Shown here: positions 34,766 through 42,984 of the stretch, in pieces
Layout: every line of letters begins with the position of its first letter
Numbering within the stretch: position 1 is the stretch's first letter
Source of the DNA: Altibacter lentus
Lineage (GTDB): Bacteria; Bacteroidota; Bacteroidia; Flavobacteriales; Flavobacteriaceae
Direction of reading: 5' to 3'
DNA: 64,000 nt
NCBI RefSeq assembly: GCF_000746845.1
Contig: NZ_KN050846.1
Location: forward strand, 1,938,963 to 2,002,962
Position numbers and translations under genes: made by a program
The notes under the pieces: generated by a model
What the model was told of the DNA's origin: nothing
The model's database searches: none
What the model saw: only the letters and a program-made list of their open reading frames with translations

Positions 34766-35191
34766 ATGGCCTTCGAGCGTCTCACCAATAGCTTAGAAAG
34801 AATAAGCGATAAGTTCCAGGAATATGGAATAAGTACGGCGGAGTACTATAAACTCCGCCTATTTAAATCTTCCATGAAGGGAGCTATCTCGTTGGTGAAC
34901 TTATTGGTCTTCGGAAGCATTTTTCTGTTTGTTCTTCTTTTTCTATCAGTTGGGGCCGCCTTTCTAATAGGGAACAGTATAGGAACAGTTTCTGTTGGCT
35001 TCTTTATCGTTGGTGCTTTTTATGGGGTGATCCTTATCCTCATGTATGCTTTTGGAAGGAAAACAATTGAACGAAAAATGCTCTATAAATTCTCTGTGCT
35101 TCTCTACGATGAAGACGACCTTACGCCCAAACAAATGGCCGAAAGTGAATTGGAACAACTGGAAAAGAATCAACCCGTGGAGAGCTTATGA
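34766..35191 (+). CDS. Phage-holin-family-like membrane protein (holin superfamily 6-like)
   Basis: A 141-residue protein with an N-terminal amphipathic helix, two adjacent TM helices (about 45-70 and 75-98) and a charged C-terminal tail. This layout matches the chromosomal putative actinobacterial/phage holin family often found beside YtxH proteins. There is no phage context, so lysis is unlikely. Its start lies one base after the YtxH stop and its end overlaps the next gene by 4 nt (ATGA), so the three genes are co-translated. Confidence 0.7.
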   Translation: MAFERLTNSLERISDKFQEYGISTAEYYKLRLFKSSMKGAISLVNLLVFGSIFLFVLLFLSVGAAFLIGNSIGTVSVGFFIVGAFYGVILILMYAFGRKTIERKMLYKFSVLLYDEDDLTPKQMAESELEQLEKNQPVESL

Positions 35192-35439
35192 GACGATACA
35201 CTACTTTTGAAGAAATAGACAGGGACCTTAAATACCTTAAGCTTAAGTCGCAAATTGACAAAGAAGAGCTGAAGCTGGGTTTTTCTGAAACAAAAGATAC
35301 TGTTTCTGAAACCTTTTCTCCTTTCAACCTAATAGCGAATACCGTGGCCTCTATCGCTAAAAAAGCCTTTGTACTTAAAATGGTGGATCTATTAGTGGGG
35401 ATAAAACCTGTAAAGAAAAAGGAATACGAGGAAGAGTAA
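35188..35439 (+). CDS. Small conserved protein of the YtxH-holin operon, unknown function
   Basis: An 83-residue protein with a charged N-terminal helix (TFEEIDRDLKYLKLKSQIDKE read in parts), a Phe/Ser-rich centre and a hydrophobic segment (about 48-70, NTVASIAKKAFVLKMVDLLV) before a basic/acidic tail. Its start overlaps the holin-like gene in ATGA, so it is surely part of the operon. I do not recognise the family with confidence; it may be one of the small DUFs regularly linked to this module in flavobacteria. Confidence 0.65.
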   Translation: MRRYTTFEEIDRDLKYLKLKSQIDKEELKLGFSETKDTVSETFSPFNLIANTVASIAKKAFVLKMVDLLVGIKPVKKKEYEEE

Positions 35440-35468
35440 GTTTACGAACGCTTCCCTTTATATATATC

Positions 35469-35494
35469 AAAAGCCCTTTTTAAAAGGGCTTTTT
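35469..35494. terminator. Bidirectional intrinsic terminator
   Basis: AAAAGCCCTTTT and AAAAGGGCTTTT are perfect complements around a single T, so the hairpin has A-runs before and T-runs after on both strands. It serves the YtxH operon (plus) and the SPFH gene (minus). Confidence 0.85.
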
Positions 35495-35496
35495 CT

Positions 35497-36498
35497 TTAG
35501 TACTTTAAATCATCGCCTTCGGCAGCTCGGGGCGGCGGCGGTGTTCTTTTCCTACGAGTGGTTTTGCCAATACCCTTTGCCTCGTTCTCCTTGCGCATTT
35601 GTTCTCCTATTTGATTGCTTGCCACGAACGAAGCGATCATGTCATTTAGCATATTGCTTCCTGCCTGAGGGGAGTTTGGAAGCAAGATCAAATTGGTATT
35701 GGTCTCTTCCCCAATCGATTGAAGGGTATCGTAATGCTGGGTCACTACAATAAGAGCAGAAGCTTCTTGTGAATTGATCCCCACATTGTTCAACACATCA
35801 ACACTTTCTTCCAGTCCTCTTGCGATTTCTCGTCGCTGATCTGCAATACCTTGTCCTTGTAAGCGCTTGCTTTCTGCTTCGGCCCTTGCTTTGGCAACGA
35901 TCTTGATACGTTCTGCTTCTGCTTCATATTCTGCGGCGACCTTTTCCCGTTCTGCCGCGTTTATACGGTTCATGGCGGCCTTTACCTGTACGTCCGGATC
36001 AATATCTGTAACCAGCGTTTTAATGATGTCGTATCCATAATTGATCATGGCATCGTTCAATTCTTGTTTTACCGCAATGGCAATATCATCTTTTCGCTCA
36101 AAAACATCATCTAGTTTCATTTTAGGCACCTCAGCACGCACCACGTCGAACACGTAAGAAGTGATCTGGTCGTGCGGATTCTCAAGCTTGTAGAAAGCAT
36201 CGTAAACTTTCTCTTTTATCACTTGAAATTGTACCGAGATCTTAAGGCGTACAAAAACATCATCTTTTGTTTTTGTCTCTACCAACACATCCAATTGCTG
36301 GATCTTTAAATTGATGCGTCCCGCAATACGCTGTACCACAGGGATCTTGAATTGTAATCCGGAGTTACGTATGCTACTAAAGCGACCGAAATTCTCCACG
36401 ATAGCTGCTGTTTGCTGCTTTACAGTAAAGAAGGAGGACAACAATAAAAAGAAAAGAACTATTCCTATCGGAACCATTAAAATTAAAAAACCACCCAT
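35497..36498 (-). CDS. SPFH domain / Band 7 family protein (stomatin/QmcA-like)
   Basis: A 333-residue protein. It starts with one TM helix (about 4-24, LMVPIGIVLFFLLLSSFFTV in part), followed by the SPFH/prohibitin domain (FGRFSSIRNSGLQFKIP, VRAEVPKMKLDDVFERKDD) and a long alanine/glutamate-rich coiled coil (about 185-235). The C-terminus is cytoplasmic or periplasmic and basic/Pro-rich (TRRKRTPPPPRAAEG). SPFH proteins form membrane microdomain oligomers and often regulate FtsH-type proteases. It is a single gene ending at the bidirectional terminator. Confidence 0.88.
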   Translation of the reverse strand: MGGFLILMVPIGIVLFFLLLSSFFTVKQQTAAIVENFGRFSSIRNSGLQFKIPVVQRIAGRINLKIQQLDVLVETKTKDDVFVRLKISVQFQVIKEKVYDAFYKLENPHDQITSYVFDVVRAEVPKMKLDDVFERKDDIAIAVKQELNDAMINYGYDIIKTLVTDIDPDVQVKAAMNRINAAEREKVAAEYEAEAERIKIVAKARAEAESKRLQGQGIADQRREIARGLEESVDVLNNVGINSQEASALIVVTQHYDTLQSIGEETNTNLILLPNSPQAGSNMLNDMIASFVASNQIGEQMRKENEAKGIGKTTRRKRTPPPPRAAEGDDLKY

Positions 36499-36550
36499 TG
36501 TTGTTTGAAATATTAAATTAATAAGTTCGTTGAAGATACGAAATTAAAGC

Positions 36551-36558
36551 TATTTTTG
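36551..36558 (+). promoter_or_regulatory. Putative -7 promoter element for the outer-membrane protein gene
   Basis: TATTTTTG matches TAnnTTTG, 24 nt before the ATG at 36583. It supports that start over an in-frame TTG at 36556. Confidence 0.5.
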
Positions 36559-36582
36559 ACCCCTTATCAACCGAACCTAATT

Positions 36583-37257
36583 ATGAGTCTGCAAAACCTA
36601 CTTATTGTTACTTTTTTTACACTTATTATTCAACAAGCTCACAGTCAACGAAACTACGAAGAATACAACAGATTAGGCCTAAATGGTGGTTTGACCCTTT
36701 TTGATATCAATACGGATAATTTTGATACTGGTCAGGGAGAAGGATTCATGGTAGGTTTCACAACACGTGGCTCTTTCCGTAATAATTTCGACCTTATTTA
36801 TGGTATTAACTTTTACAATAATACCGTAAAGATCAATGCTTTTAGCGCAGGTATACCAACCACCGCTCAGCAACGCCCTTTAGAATATATTATTCAATCG
36901 GCACAGATCAATTTTTTGGGGAGCTACAATATCATAAAGCATCATCTGAGTTTGGAATTTGGTCCATTGCTTAATGTCAACGGCAAAATGAACTTAAAAG
37001 ATGACAGCTTTGAGGATTATGTTGTGAGCGGCTATGAAACCCTTACCGCAGGGGATATTGAAGATATTTCAAAGATTAATTTTCATCTTATGGGTGGAAT
37101 TACCGGCGGTCTGGAAAGTTTTCGTATAAGCGCACATTATCAATATGGGGTGACCAACATGCTTGACAATCTCAATGATAAAGAGATCGAGAACAATGGG
37201 TCTGAATTCGAAGGTCACAGCTCGACCATAGTCATCGCAGCGATCCTCTATTTCTAA
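36583..37257 (+). CDS. Outer-membrane beta-barrel family protein
   Basis: A 224-residue secreted protein. The start at 36583 gives a clear signal peptide with cleavage expected at AHS|Q. The mature part alternates hydrophobic and polar residues, with aromatic-rich strands (GLTLFDI, MVGFTTRGSF, LIYGINFYN) and ends with strands finishing AAILYF, the terminal aromatic beta-signal. It fits an eight- to ten-strand PorT/OmpA-like barrel. No function is known. The TAA stop interlocks with the convergent gltX stop (CTAA). Confidence 0.8.
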   Translation: MSLQNLLIVTFFTLIIQQAHSQRNYEEYNRLGLNGGLTLFDINTDNFDTGQGEGFMVGFTTRGSFRNNFDLIYGINFYNNTVKINAFSAGIPTTAQQRPLEYIIQSAQINFLGSYNIIKHHLSLEFGPLLNVNGKMNLKDDSFEDYVVSGYETLTAGDIEDISKINFHLMGGITGGLESFRISAHYQYGVTNMLDNLNDKEIENNGSEFEGHSSTIVIAAILYF

Positions 37258-38765
37258 GCAATCGAGCTCTTTGCAGCTTCAAGTCGGCGAATGGTTTCAT
37301 CCTTACCCAGGATGGCTGCGATCTCAAATACATCGGGTCCTTTCATTTCACCCACCAATGCAAGTCGCATAGGCATCATTACGTTGCCAAACCCAATATT
37401 GTTTTGTGTAATCCATCCTTTAATAGTATCGGAAAGACGTGAGGCAGAGAAGTCAGTTTCGTTTTTTAAAAGCGCGATAATTTCTGAAAGAATTTCGGGC
37501 GTGCCCGGTTTAAATGCTTTAACCGAAGCTTTTTCGTCATAGGACAAAGGAGCCTCAAAAAAGAAACTGCCTTGTTCCCAAAGATCCGGCACGAAGGTAG
37601 CACGCTCCTTCAGAAGCGATACAATGGTAGAAAGGTTGCTTGGGATCGCAACATTTTTCGTCTTCAAAAAGCCGGTAAACATATCCAATAAGATTGCATC
37701 GTCCAACTCTTGAAAATAATGGTGTTGGAACCACTTGGTCTTTTCAGGATCAAACTTTGCGCCTGCCTTATTAACGCGCTCGAGCTCGAAAGCGTCTATA
37801 AGTTCTGCCAAACTAAAAATCTCCTGTTCGGTCCCGGGATTCCAGCCTAAGAAGGCAAGCATGTTCACGACAGCCTGCGGCAGGTATCCGTCTTCCCTAT
37901 AACCGGAATAGACTTCATCTTCGTCCGTTTTCCAGGCTAAAGGAAATACAGGAAAGCCCATCTTATCACCGTCTCGTTTGCTCAATTTCCCTTTTCCTTC
38001 CGGTTTAAGGATAAGCGGCAGGTGTGCGAACTGAGGTGCTTCCCATCCAAAAGCACGATACAACAGTACGTGTAATGCTAGGGATGGCAGCCACTCCTCA
38101 CCACGGATCACATGAGTGATCTCCATAAGATGATCATCAACGATGTTGGCTAGGTGGTAGGTGGGCATTCCGTCACTTTTAAACAATACTTTATCATCCA
38201 GGATACTGGTATCTATTTCCATAGTACCCCGAATACTATCTCGTAAATGAAGGATTTCATTTTCCGGGGATTTAAAACGAACAACATAAGGCTCACCGGC
38301 GTTAAGTTTTGTTTGAACTTCTGCTTGAGAAAGCGATAATGAATTGCTTAGTTTTGCTCTATTGTGCCAGTTGTAGATAAATGTCTTCCCTTCTGCTTCG
38401 TGTGCGCTGCGCTGCGCATCCAATGCTTCGGCGGTATCGAATGCATAATAGGCGTCACCGGTCTTTATAAGGGCATCGGCGTATTGTTTGTAGAGGTGCT
38501 TGCGTTCGCTTTGACGATAAGGACCAAAACCGGCATCCTTACCGGGCCCTTCGTCGTAAGGGATATGTAACCACTCCAGGGCTTCCGCAATATAGGCTTC
38601 GGCACCTTCTACGTAACGGGTTTGATCTGTATCCTCAATACGAAGCAGAAAATCTCCTCCGTGTTTTTTAGCGAAAAGATAATTGAACAAAGCGGTGCGG
38701 ACGCCTCCAATGTGAAGGGGACCGGTAGGGCTGGGAGCAAAACGTACACGAACTTTTTTGGCCAT
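37254..38765 (-). CDS. gltX: Glutamyl-tRNA synthetase
   Basis: A 503-residue class I synthetase. HIGH motif: FAPSPTGPLHIGG (HIGG variant, residues 9-21). KMSKS motif: KLSKRDG, at about residue 260, as in GltX. The C-terminal half is the alpha-helical anticodon-binding cage. It charges tRNA-Glu; since glnS is also present in the window it need not mischarge tRNA-Gln. A promoter element lies 53 nt upstream. It is divergent from the DUF4175 gene across a 280-nt gap and convergent with the barrel protein gene. Confidence 0.95.
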   Translation of the reverse strand: MAKKVRVRFAPSPTGPLHIGGVRTALFNYLFAKKHGGDFLLRIEDTDQTRYVEGAEAYIAEALEWLHIPYDEGPGKDAGFGPYRQSERKHLYKQYADALIKTGDAYYAFDTAEALDAQRSAHEAEGKTFIYNWHNRAKLSNSLSLSQAEVQTKLNAGEPYVVRFKSPENEILHLRDSIRGTMEIDTSILDDKVLFKSDGMPTYHLANIVDDHLMEITHVIRGEEWLPSLALHVLLYRAFGWEAPQFAHLPLILKPEGKGKLSKRDGDKMGFPVFPLAWKTDEDEVYSGYREDGYLPQAVVNMLAFLGWNPGTEQEIFSLAELIDAFELERVNKAGAKFDPEKTKWFQHHYFQELDDAILLDMFTGFLKTKNVAIPSNLSTIVSLLKERATFVPDLWEQGSFFFEAPLSYDEKASVKAFKPGTPEILSEIIALLKNETDFSASRLSDTIKGWITQNNIGFGNVMMPMRLALVGEMKGPDVFEIAAILGKDETIRRLEAAKSSIA

Positions 38766-38817
38766 AGATATTTCCCGAAGCTACGGGATCTTTTTTGGGT
38801 TAACTTTATTAAAGGCA

Positions 38818-38825
38818 CAAAGGTA
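38818..38825 (-). promoter_or_regulatory. Putative -7 promoter element for gltX
   Basis: TACCTTTG on the minus strand matches TAnnTTTG; a TTG about 17 nt further upstream could be the -33 box. The leader contains a small CCCG/CGGG hairpin. Confidence 0.55.
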
Positions 38826-39045
38826 CTAATTATGTAAGAGAACAACCACGGGAAGCACCTCCTTCTTATCTGGAGTTATCGCAGTGGAAATGATACGAGG
38901 ATGGTAAAATGTACCGGGAATATGTAAATGGAAGGGTAAGTTTGAAAAGATATTTCAGATACTTCAGGAATTGGGGCAATTTGGAGCTATTTTTGATACA
39001 AAATAATATTGTATTTTCGAAGTTCTGATACTATACACCCATCGA

Positions 39046-42000
39046 ATGAGTTCATTCAGCATTATTCAGCAAAAGCTGGAACAGTTTATTAAAAAATACT
39101 ACACCAATGAGTTGATCAAGGGAAGCATTCTCTTTTTTGCCATTGGCGTCTTGTATTTTTTGATCACACTGCTGGTTGAATATTTTTTATGGTTGAGTCC
39201 CAACGGGCGTACAGTTTTGTTTTGGACCTTTGTGGGCGTAGAAATAGGGCTTTTTATAAGGTTTATTGCGTTTCCTCTAGCGAAATTGTTTCGGCTTCAA
39301 CAGGGAATCTCACACGAAGAAGCCTCCAAGATTATCGGAAGTCATTTTCCACAGGTAAATGACAAGCTTCTCAATGTAATTCAGCTAAACCGAAACATTC
39401 GGGAGAGTGAATTACTTGCCGCCAGCATCGACCAAAAAGCAACAGCATTACAGCCCATTCCATTTGCGGGCGCAGTTAACTTCAAGAAGAATGTAAAATA
39501 TTTGAAGTATGCAGCCATACCGGTGCTTATTTTTATTTTGGTTTCTCTCTTGGGAGAGGAAGGTCTTTTTTCCAACAGCTATAAGCGGGTTGTAAATTAC
39601 GATACGGCCTACGAGCCCCCCGCGCCATTTTCTTTTTTTATTTTGAATGACACCCTGCAGGCCATTGAGAACAAACCCTTTACGTTAAAAGTGCGTGCTC
39701 AAGGAACGCTGGTTCCGGAAAACGCCAGTATTGCCTATAATAATGAGACCTACTATCTGCAACAAACAGCACCCGGACATTTTGAATATACATTCCTACA
39801 GCCTTTAGAAGCCATAGACTTTACTGTGTCGGCCAACTCGGTCACTTCCAGAGAATACACCTTGGTTGTGGTCAAAACACCTTCTCTTACAGGGTTTGAA
39901 ATGGTTTTGGACTATCCGGCGTATACAGGAAAGCGCGATGAAATATTGAAAAGTACCGGAAATGCTACGATTCCTGAAGGGACACGTGTTACATGGAAGG
40001 TAGCAACACAGCACACGAGCTCCGTTCACCTTCAAACCAAGGATACGGTCTATACCTTTGAGGGAGACAAGGAACGCTTTTCTTTTAATAAAGGGGTTTT
40101 TTCAAAACTTGATTATGCCATCACTACCTCCAACAGTCAACTTAAAAATTACGAGAATCTTGCTTTTACACTAGGGGTGATCAAGGATGAATATCCCGAG
40201 ATCACGGTTCAGTCTAAGCAAGATAGTACAGATTCGCAGCAGTACTTCTTTTTGGGCAGAGTAAGTGATGATTACGGTCTTACAAAGCTTAGACTCGTAT
40301 ATTATCCTGAAGGAGAGGAAGAACTAAAGAAGACAAGCGAATTGCCGTTGAACAGATCGAACTTCGAACAATTTGTTCATACATTTCCGGGGACACTTTC
40401 ACTAACCGAAGGGGTGGCTTACGAATATTATTTTGAAGTGTTCGATAATGATGCGATCCATAATTTTAAATCAAGTAAATCTGCCGTATACTCCTTTAGG
40501 AAGCTTACCCAAGATGAACTGGAGAATGAACAGCTTCAAAATCAGGAGAATTCTATTAAAGGGCTGGATAAGTCGTTAGAAGAGCTTAAGGATCAAGAAA
40601 AAAAACTGGAGGACATTTCAAAGACCCAAAAAGAGAAGAACGAGCTCAACTGGAATGATAAAAAGAAGCTGGAGAACTTTATTAAAAAACAAAAACAGCA
40701 GGAGCAGATGATGAAGAATTTCTCCAAAGAATTAAAGGATAATTTAGAGAACTTTCAGCCGGAGAATGAAGAAAAGGATGCATTTAAAGAACAATTAAAG
40801 GAACGCCTGGAGGAGAACGAAGAACGTTTGGAGGAGAATGAAAAACTTCTGGAAGAGCTGGAAAGACTTCAAGAAAAGATTAGAAAGGAGGATCTTACAG
40901 AGAAACTTGAAAAATTAGCGAAACAAAATAAGAATCAAGAGAAGAACTTGGAGCAGCTGTTAGAATTGACCAAACGATATTATGTTACCAAAAAAGCAGA
41001 AAAGCTGGCAGAAGAGATCTATAAGCTAGGAGAGGAACAGGAAAAGCTGGCAGATGTTCCCGAAGACAAGAATACCAAGGAGAAGCAAGAGGAACTCAAC
41101 GAAAAGTTCGAGGCCTATAAGAAGGAGATGGATGCCCTTAAAAAGGAGAACGAAGCTTTAAAGAACCCTATGGACATTCCTCAGGATAAATCTGGAGAGA
41201 AACAGGTAGATGAGGAACAGCAAAAAGCTTCAGATAAATTACAAGAACAGGACAAGAAGGGTGCCTCACAAAATCAGAAAAACGCAGGCAAGAAAATGAA
41301 ACAAATGGGACAGCAAATGCAAATGCAGATGCAGTCGGGGCAAATGGAAACTATACAGGAAGATGTAGAAATGCTTCGGCAGATCCTTGATAATTTGGTG
41401 GTTTTTTCATTTGAACAGGAAAATTTAATGGAAGCCTTCAAAGTAACAGATTACGGCAATCCTATCTTCGGAAAAAAACTTACTATACAAAACGATCTAA
41501 AGCAAAATTTCCAGCATATCGATGACAGCTTGTTTAGCCTTTCGTTAAGACAACCAATGATCAGTAATGCGATTAATGAATCTCTTACTGAAGTTCAATA
41601 CAACATGGACAAGGCGTTAGAACGGCTTGCAGAGAACGAGATGCGGCAGGGCTTGGCCAGTCAACAGTACACCGTAACCGGCGCCAACGAACTAGCGATA
41701 CTTTTAAGTGAATTGCTGAACACGATGCAGAATGCCATGCAAATGCAGGGGTCCGGTTCCGGGCAGGGACAAGGAGAAGGTGAGGGAGAAGGTCAGGGTC
41801 GCGGATTCCAACTGCCGGATATTATTCAAAAGCAGGAAAGTTTGGGGGATAAGATGAAAGAAGGAATGCAAAAAGGAAAAGATGGAAAAGGTCAAGGCCA
41901 GGGAGAAGGAGAGGGCCAGGGTCAGGGTGAGGGAGAAGGACAAGGAGAAGGTAGCGGTGAGGGTAACGGTGATGGTAAAGATGGTAAGAACGGCAACAGC

Positions 42001-42450
42001 AAGGGCGAAAATGGCGACGGTGAAGGAGACACCGAAGATATGAACGGCGAACTTTATGAGATTTATAAACAACAACAGCTTTTGCGGCAACAGCTGCAGG
42101 ACAAACTAAGCAAAGAAGGTCTGAACGGAAGGGGAGGAGAACTGCTTCGAAAGATGGAGGACATCGAACAACAACTGCTGGATAAAGGCTTCAATCAACG
42201 TACACTCGAAAAGATGCTTAATCTGAAATACGAACTATTAAAACTAGATAAGGCGGATTTTGAACAAGGACAGGAGTCGCGTCGCGAATCACGCACCAAC
42301 AGAAACAGCTTTGAAAACACACTGCGCCTGAATCCGGATGAGGTAAAGAAGTATTTTAATGCGACTGAGATTCTCAATAGAGAGTCACTACCTTTGCGAC
42401 AGGGATATAAAGAGAAGGTACAGCTTTATTTTAAGTCAAAAGATGATTGA
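39046..42450 (+). CDS. DUF4175 family protein (large membrane protein)
   Basis: A 1134-residue protein. Two TM helices lie near the N-terminus (about 25-46 and 55-78) with a third at about 150-168. Next comes a beta-rich periplasmic-looking region (about 190-480) and then a long charged coiled coil (about 490-720) dominated by Lys, Glu, Gln and Leu. Near the C-terminus are low-complexity Gly/Gln/Glu repeats at nt 41755-42040, followed by a folded charged end. DUF4175 proteins are conserved in Bacteroidota and their function is unknown. Its stop overlaps the ybeY start by 8 nt, so the two are coupled. Confidence 0.85.
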   Translation: MSSFSIIQQKLEQFIKKYYTNELIKGSILFFAIGVLYFLITLLVEYFLWLSPNGRTVLFWTFVGVEIGLFIRFIAFPLAKLFRLQQGISHEEASKIIGSHFPQVNDKLLNVIQLNRNIRESELLAASIDQKATALQPIPFAGAVNFKKNVKYLKYAAIPVLIFILVSLLGEEGLFSNSYKRVVNYDTAYEPPAPFSFFILNDTLQAIENKPFTLKVRAQGTLVPENASIAYNNETYYLQQTAPGHFEYTFLQPLEAIDFTVSANSVTSREYTLVVVKTPSLTGFEMVLDYPAYTGKRDEILKSTGNATIPEGTRVTWKVATQHTSSVHLQTKDTVYTFEGDKERFSFNKGVFSKLDYAITTSNSQLKNYENLAFTLGVIKDEYPEITVQSKQDSTDSQQYFFLGRVSDDYGLTKLRLVYYPEGEEELKKTSELPLNRSNFEQFVHTFPGTLSLTEGVAYEYYFEVFDNDAIHNFKSSKSAVYSFRKLTQDELENEQLQNQENSIKGLDKSLEELKDQEKKLEDISKTQKEKNELNWNDKKKLENFIKKQKQQEQMMKNFSKELKDNLENFQPENEEKDAFKEQLKERLEENEERLEENEKLLEELERLQEKIRKEDLTEKLEKLAKQNKNQEKNLEQLLELTKRYYVTKKAEKLAEEIYKLGEEQEKLADVPEDKNTKEKQEELNEKFEAYKKEMDALKKENEALKNPMDIPQDKSGEKQVDEEQQKASDKLQEQDKKGASQNQKNAGKKMKQMGQQMQMQMQSGQMETIQEDVEMLRQILDNLVVFSFEQENLMEAFKVTDYGNPIFGKKLTIQNDLKQNFQHIDDSLFSLSLRQPMISNAINESLTEVQYNMDKALERLAENEMRQGLASQQYTVTGANELAILLSELLNTMQNAMQMQGSGSGQGQGEGEGEGQGRGFQLPDIIQKQESLGDKMKEGMQKGKDGKGQGQGEGEGQGQGEGEGQGEGSGEGNGDGKDGKNGNSKGENGDGEGDTEDMNGELYEIYKQQQLLRQQLQDKLSKEGLNGRGGELLRKMEDIEQQLLDKGFNQRTLEKMLNLKYELLKLDKADFEQGQESRRESRTNRNSFENTLRLNPDEVKKYFNATEILNRESLPLRQGYKEKVQLYFKSKDD
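41755..42040 (+). repeat. Coding low-complexity Gly/Gln/Glu repeats in the DUF4175 gene
   Basis: Imperfect repeats of GGN-CAR-GGN-GAR codons encode GQGEGEGQG runs in two blocks, about 41755-41800 and 41890-41985, split by a non-repetitive segment. Codon choice varies within the repeats, so this is not a simple DNA microsatellite. Confidence 0.75.
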
Positions 42451-42859
42451 TTTTTTTTCTGAAACCCGGTTCGATATCACACAGCCCGAAGAGGTAAAAA
42501 AGTGGATTTCTGAAATAATTGTCGCTGAAGGTTGCGAAGAAGGAGATATCTCTTTTGTTTTTTGTGATGACTCGTATTTGTTGCGTCTAAATCTTGAATA
42601 TCTGGATCATGATACATTGACAGATATTATTAGTTTCGACTACAGTTTTGGGAAACAACTGCACGGGGAGATCTATATTTCTGTAGAGCGGGTGCGGGAG
42701 AATGCAACACAATACTCCGATTCTTTTGTAGATGAGCTGCACAGAGTGATGATACACGGCATACTTCATTTGTGCGGGTATAAGGACAAGACAAAACCAC
42801 AACAGGAAAAGATGCGGGCGCGTGAAACAGAAGCTCTTGCGTCCAGAACCTTCTTATAG
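42443..42859 (+). CDS. ybeY: Endoribonuclease YbeY, rRNA maturation factor
   Basis: A 138-residue protein. The start at 42443 gives MIDFFSETRFDITQPEEV; upstream in-frame starts fall within DUF4175 and are not needed. The zinc-motif region reads HRVMIHGILHLCGYKDKTK. The first two histidines are as in the family, but the usual DH at the third ligand is replaced by KD; flavobacterial relatives may share this, which I could not check. YbeY processes 16S rRNA 3' ends and takes part in 70S quality control. It overlaps the end of DUF4175 by 8 nt, and mnmG follows with its own promoter. Confidence 0.88.
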   Translation: MIDFFSETRFDITQPEEVKKWISEIIVAEGCEEGDISFVFCDDSYLLRLNLEYLDHDTLTDIISFDYSFGKQLHGEIYISVERVRENATQYSDSFVDELHRVMIHGILHLCGYKDKTKPQQEKMRARETEALASRTFL

Positions 42860-42894
42860 TTGTCTGATAATCAAGTTTTTATAATTTTAACGCG

Positions 42895-42923
42895 TTGATT
42901 CTAAGGAATTTACAGTATATTTG
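42895..42923 (+). promoter_or_regulatory. Putative promoter for mnmG
   Basis: TTG (42895-42897), an 18-nt spacer and TATATTTG (42916-42923). The leader of about 56 nt includes the parS-like site at 42958-42973. Confidence 0.6.
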
Positions 42924-42957
42924 CAGCCCTAAAATTAAAGGTGATTTAAAATTAAAA

Positions 42958-42973
42958 TGTTCCACGTGGAACA
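42958..42973. other. parS-like ParB-binding site 1
   Basis: TGTTCCACGTGGAACA, a perfect 16-bp palindrome with the CACGTG core. It fits the bacterial parS consensus TGTTnCACGTGnAACA. It lies in the mnmG leader. Confidence 0.75.
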
Positions 42974-42984
42974 CTATATGAAAT

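Noticed and set aside
34766-35191. Prophage holin, implying a prophage
   Set aside because: No lysin, terminase, integrase or att sites nearby; the chromosomal YtxH-holin-like operon explains it.
38766-39045. Hidden gene in the gltX/DUF4175 divergent gap
   Set aside because: No open frame with a family match; only a gltX promoter element and a weak ATACAA/TTGTAT inverted repeat were found.
41704-42090. Long open frame on minus inside the DUF4175 gene
   Set aside because: It is a shadow of the GQGEG-rich plus-strand repeats: Ser/Leu/Thr-rich residues in reverse, no promoter and no known family.
42860-42984. Gap upstream of mnmG as the origin, as in Gammaproteobacteria
   Set aside because: Only 125 nt with a promoter and a parS-like site; no DnaA-box cluster or tandem AT repeat. 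The 28.1-28.5 kb block is better.
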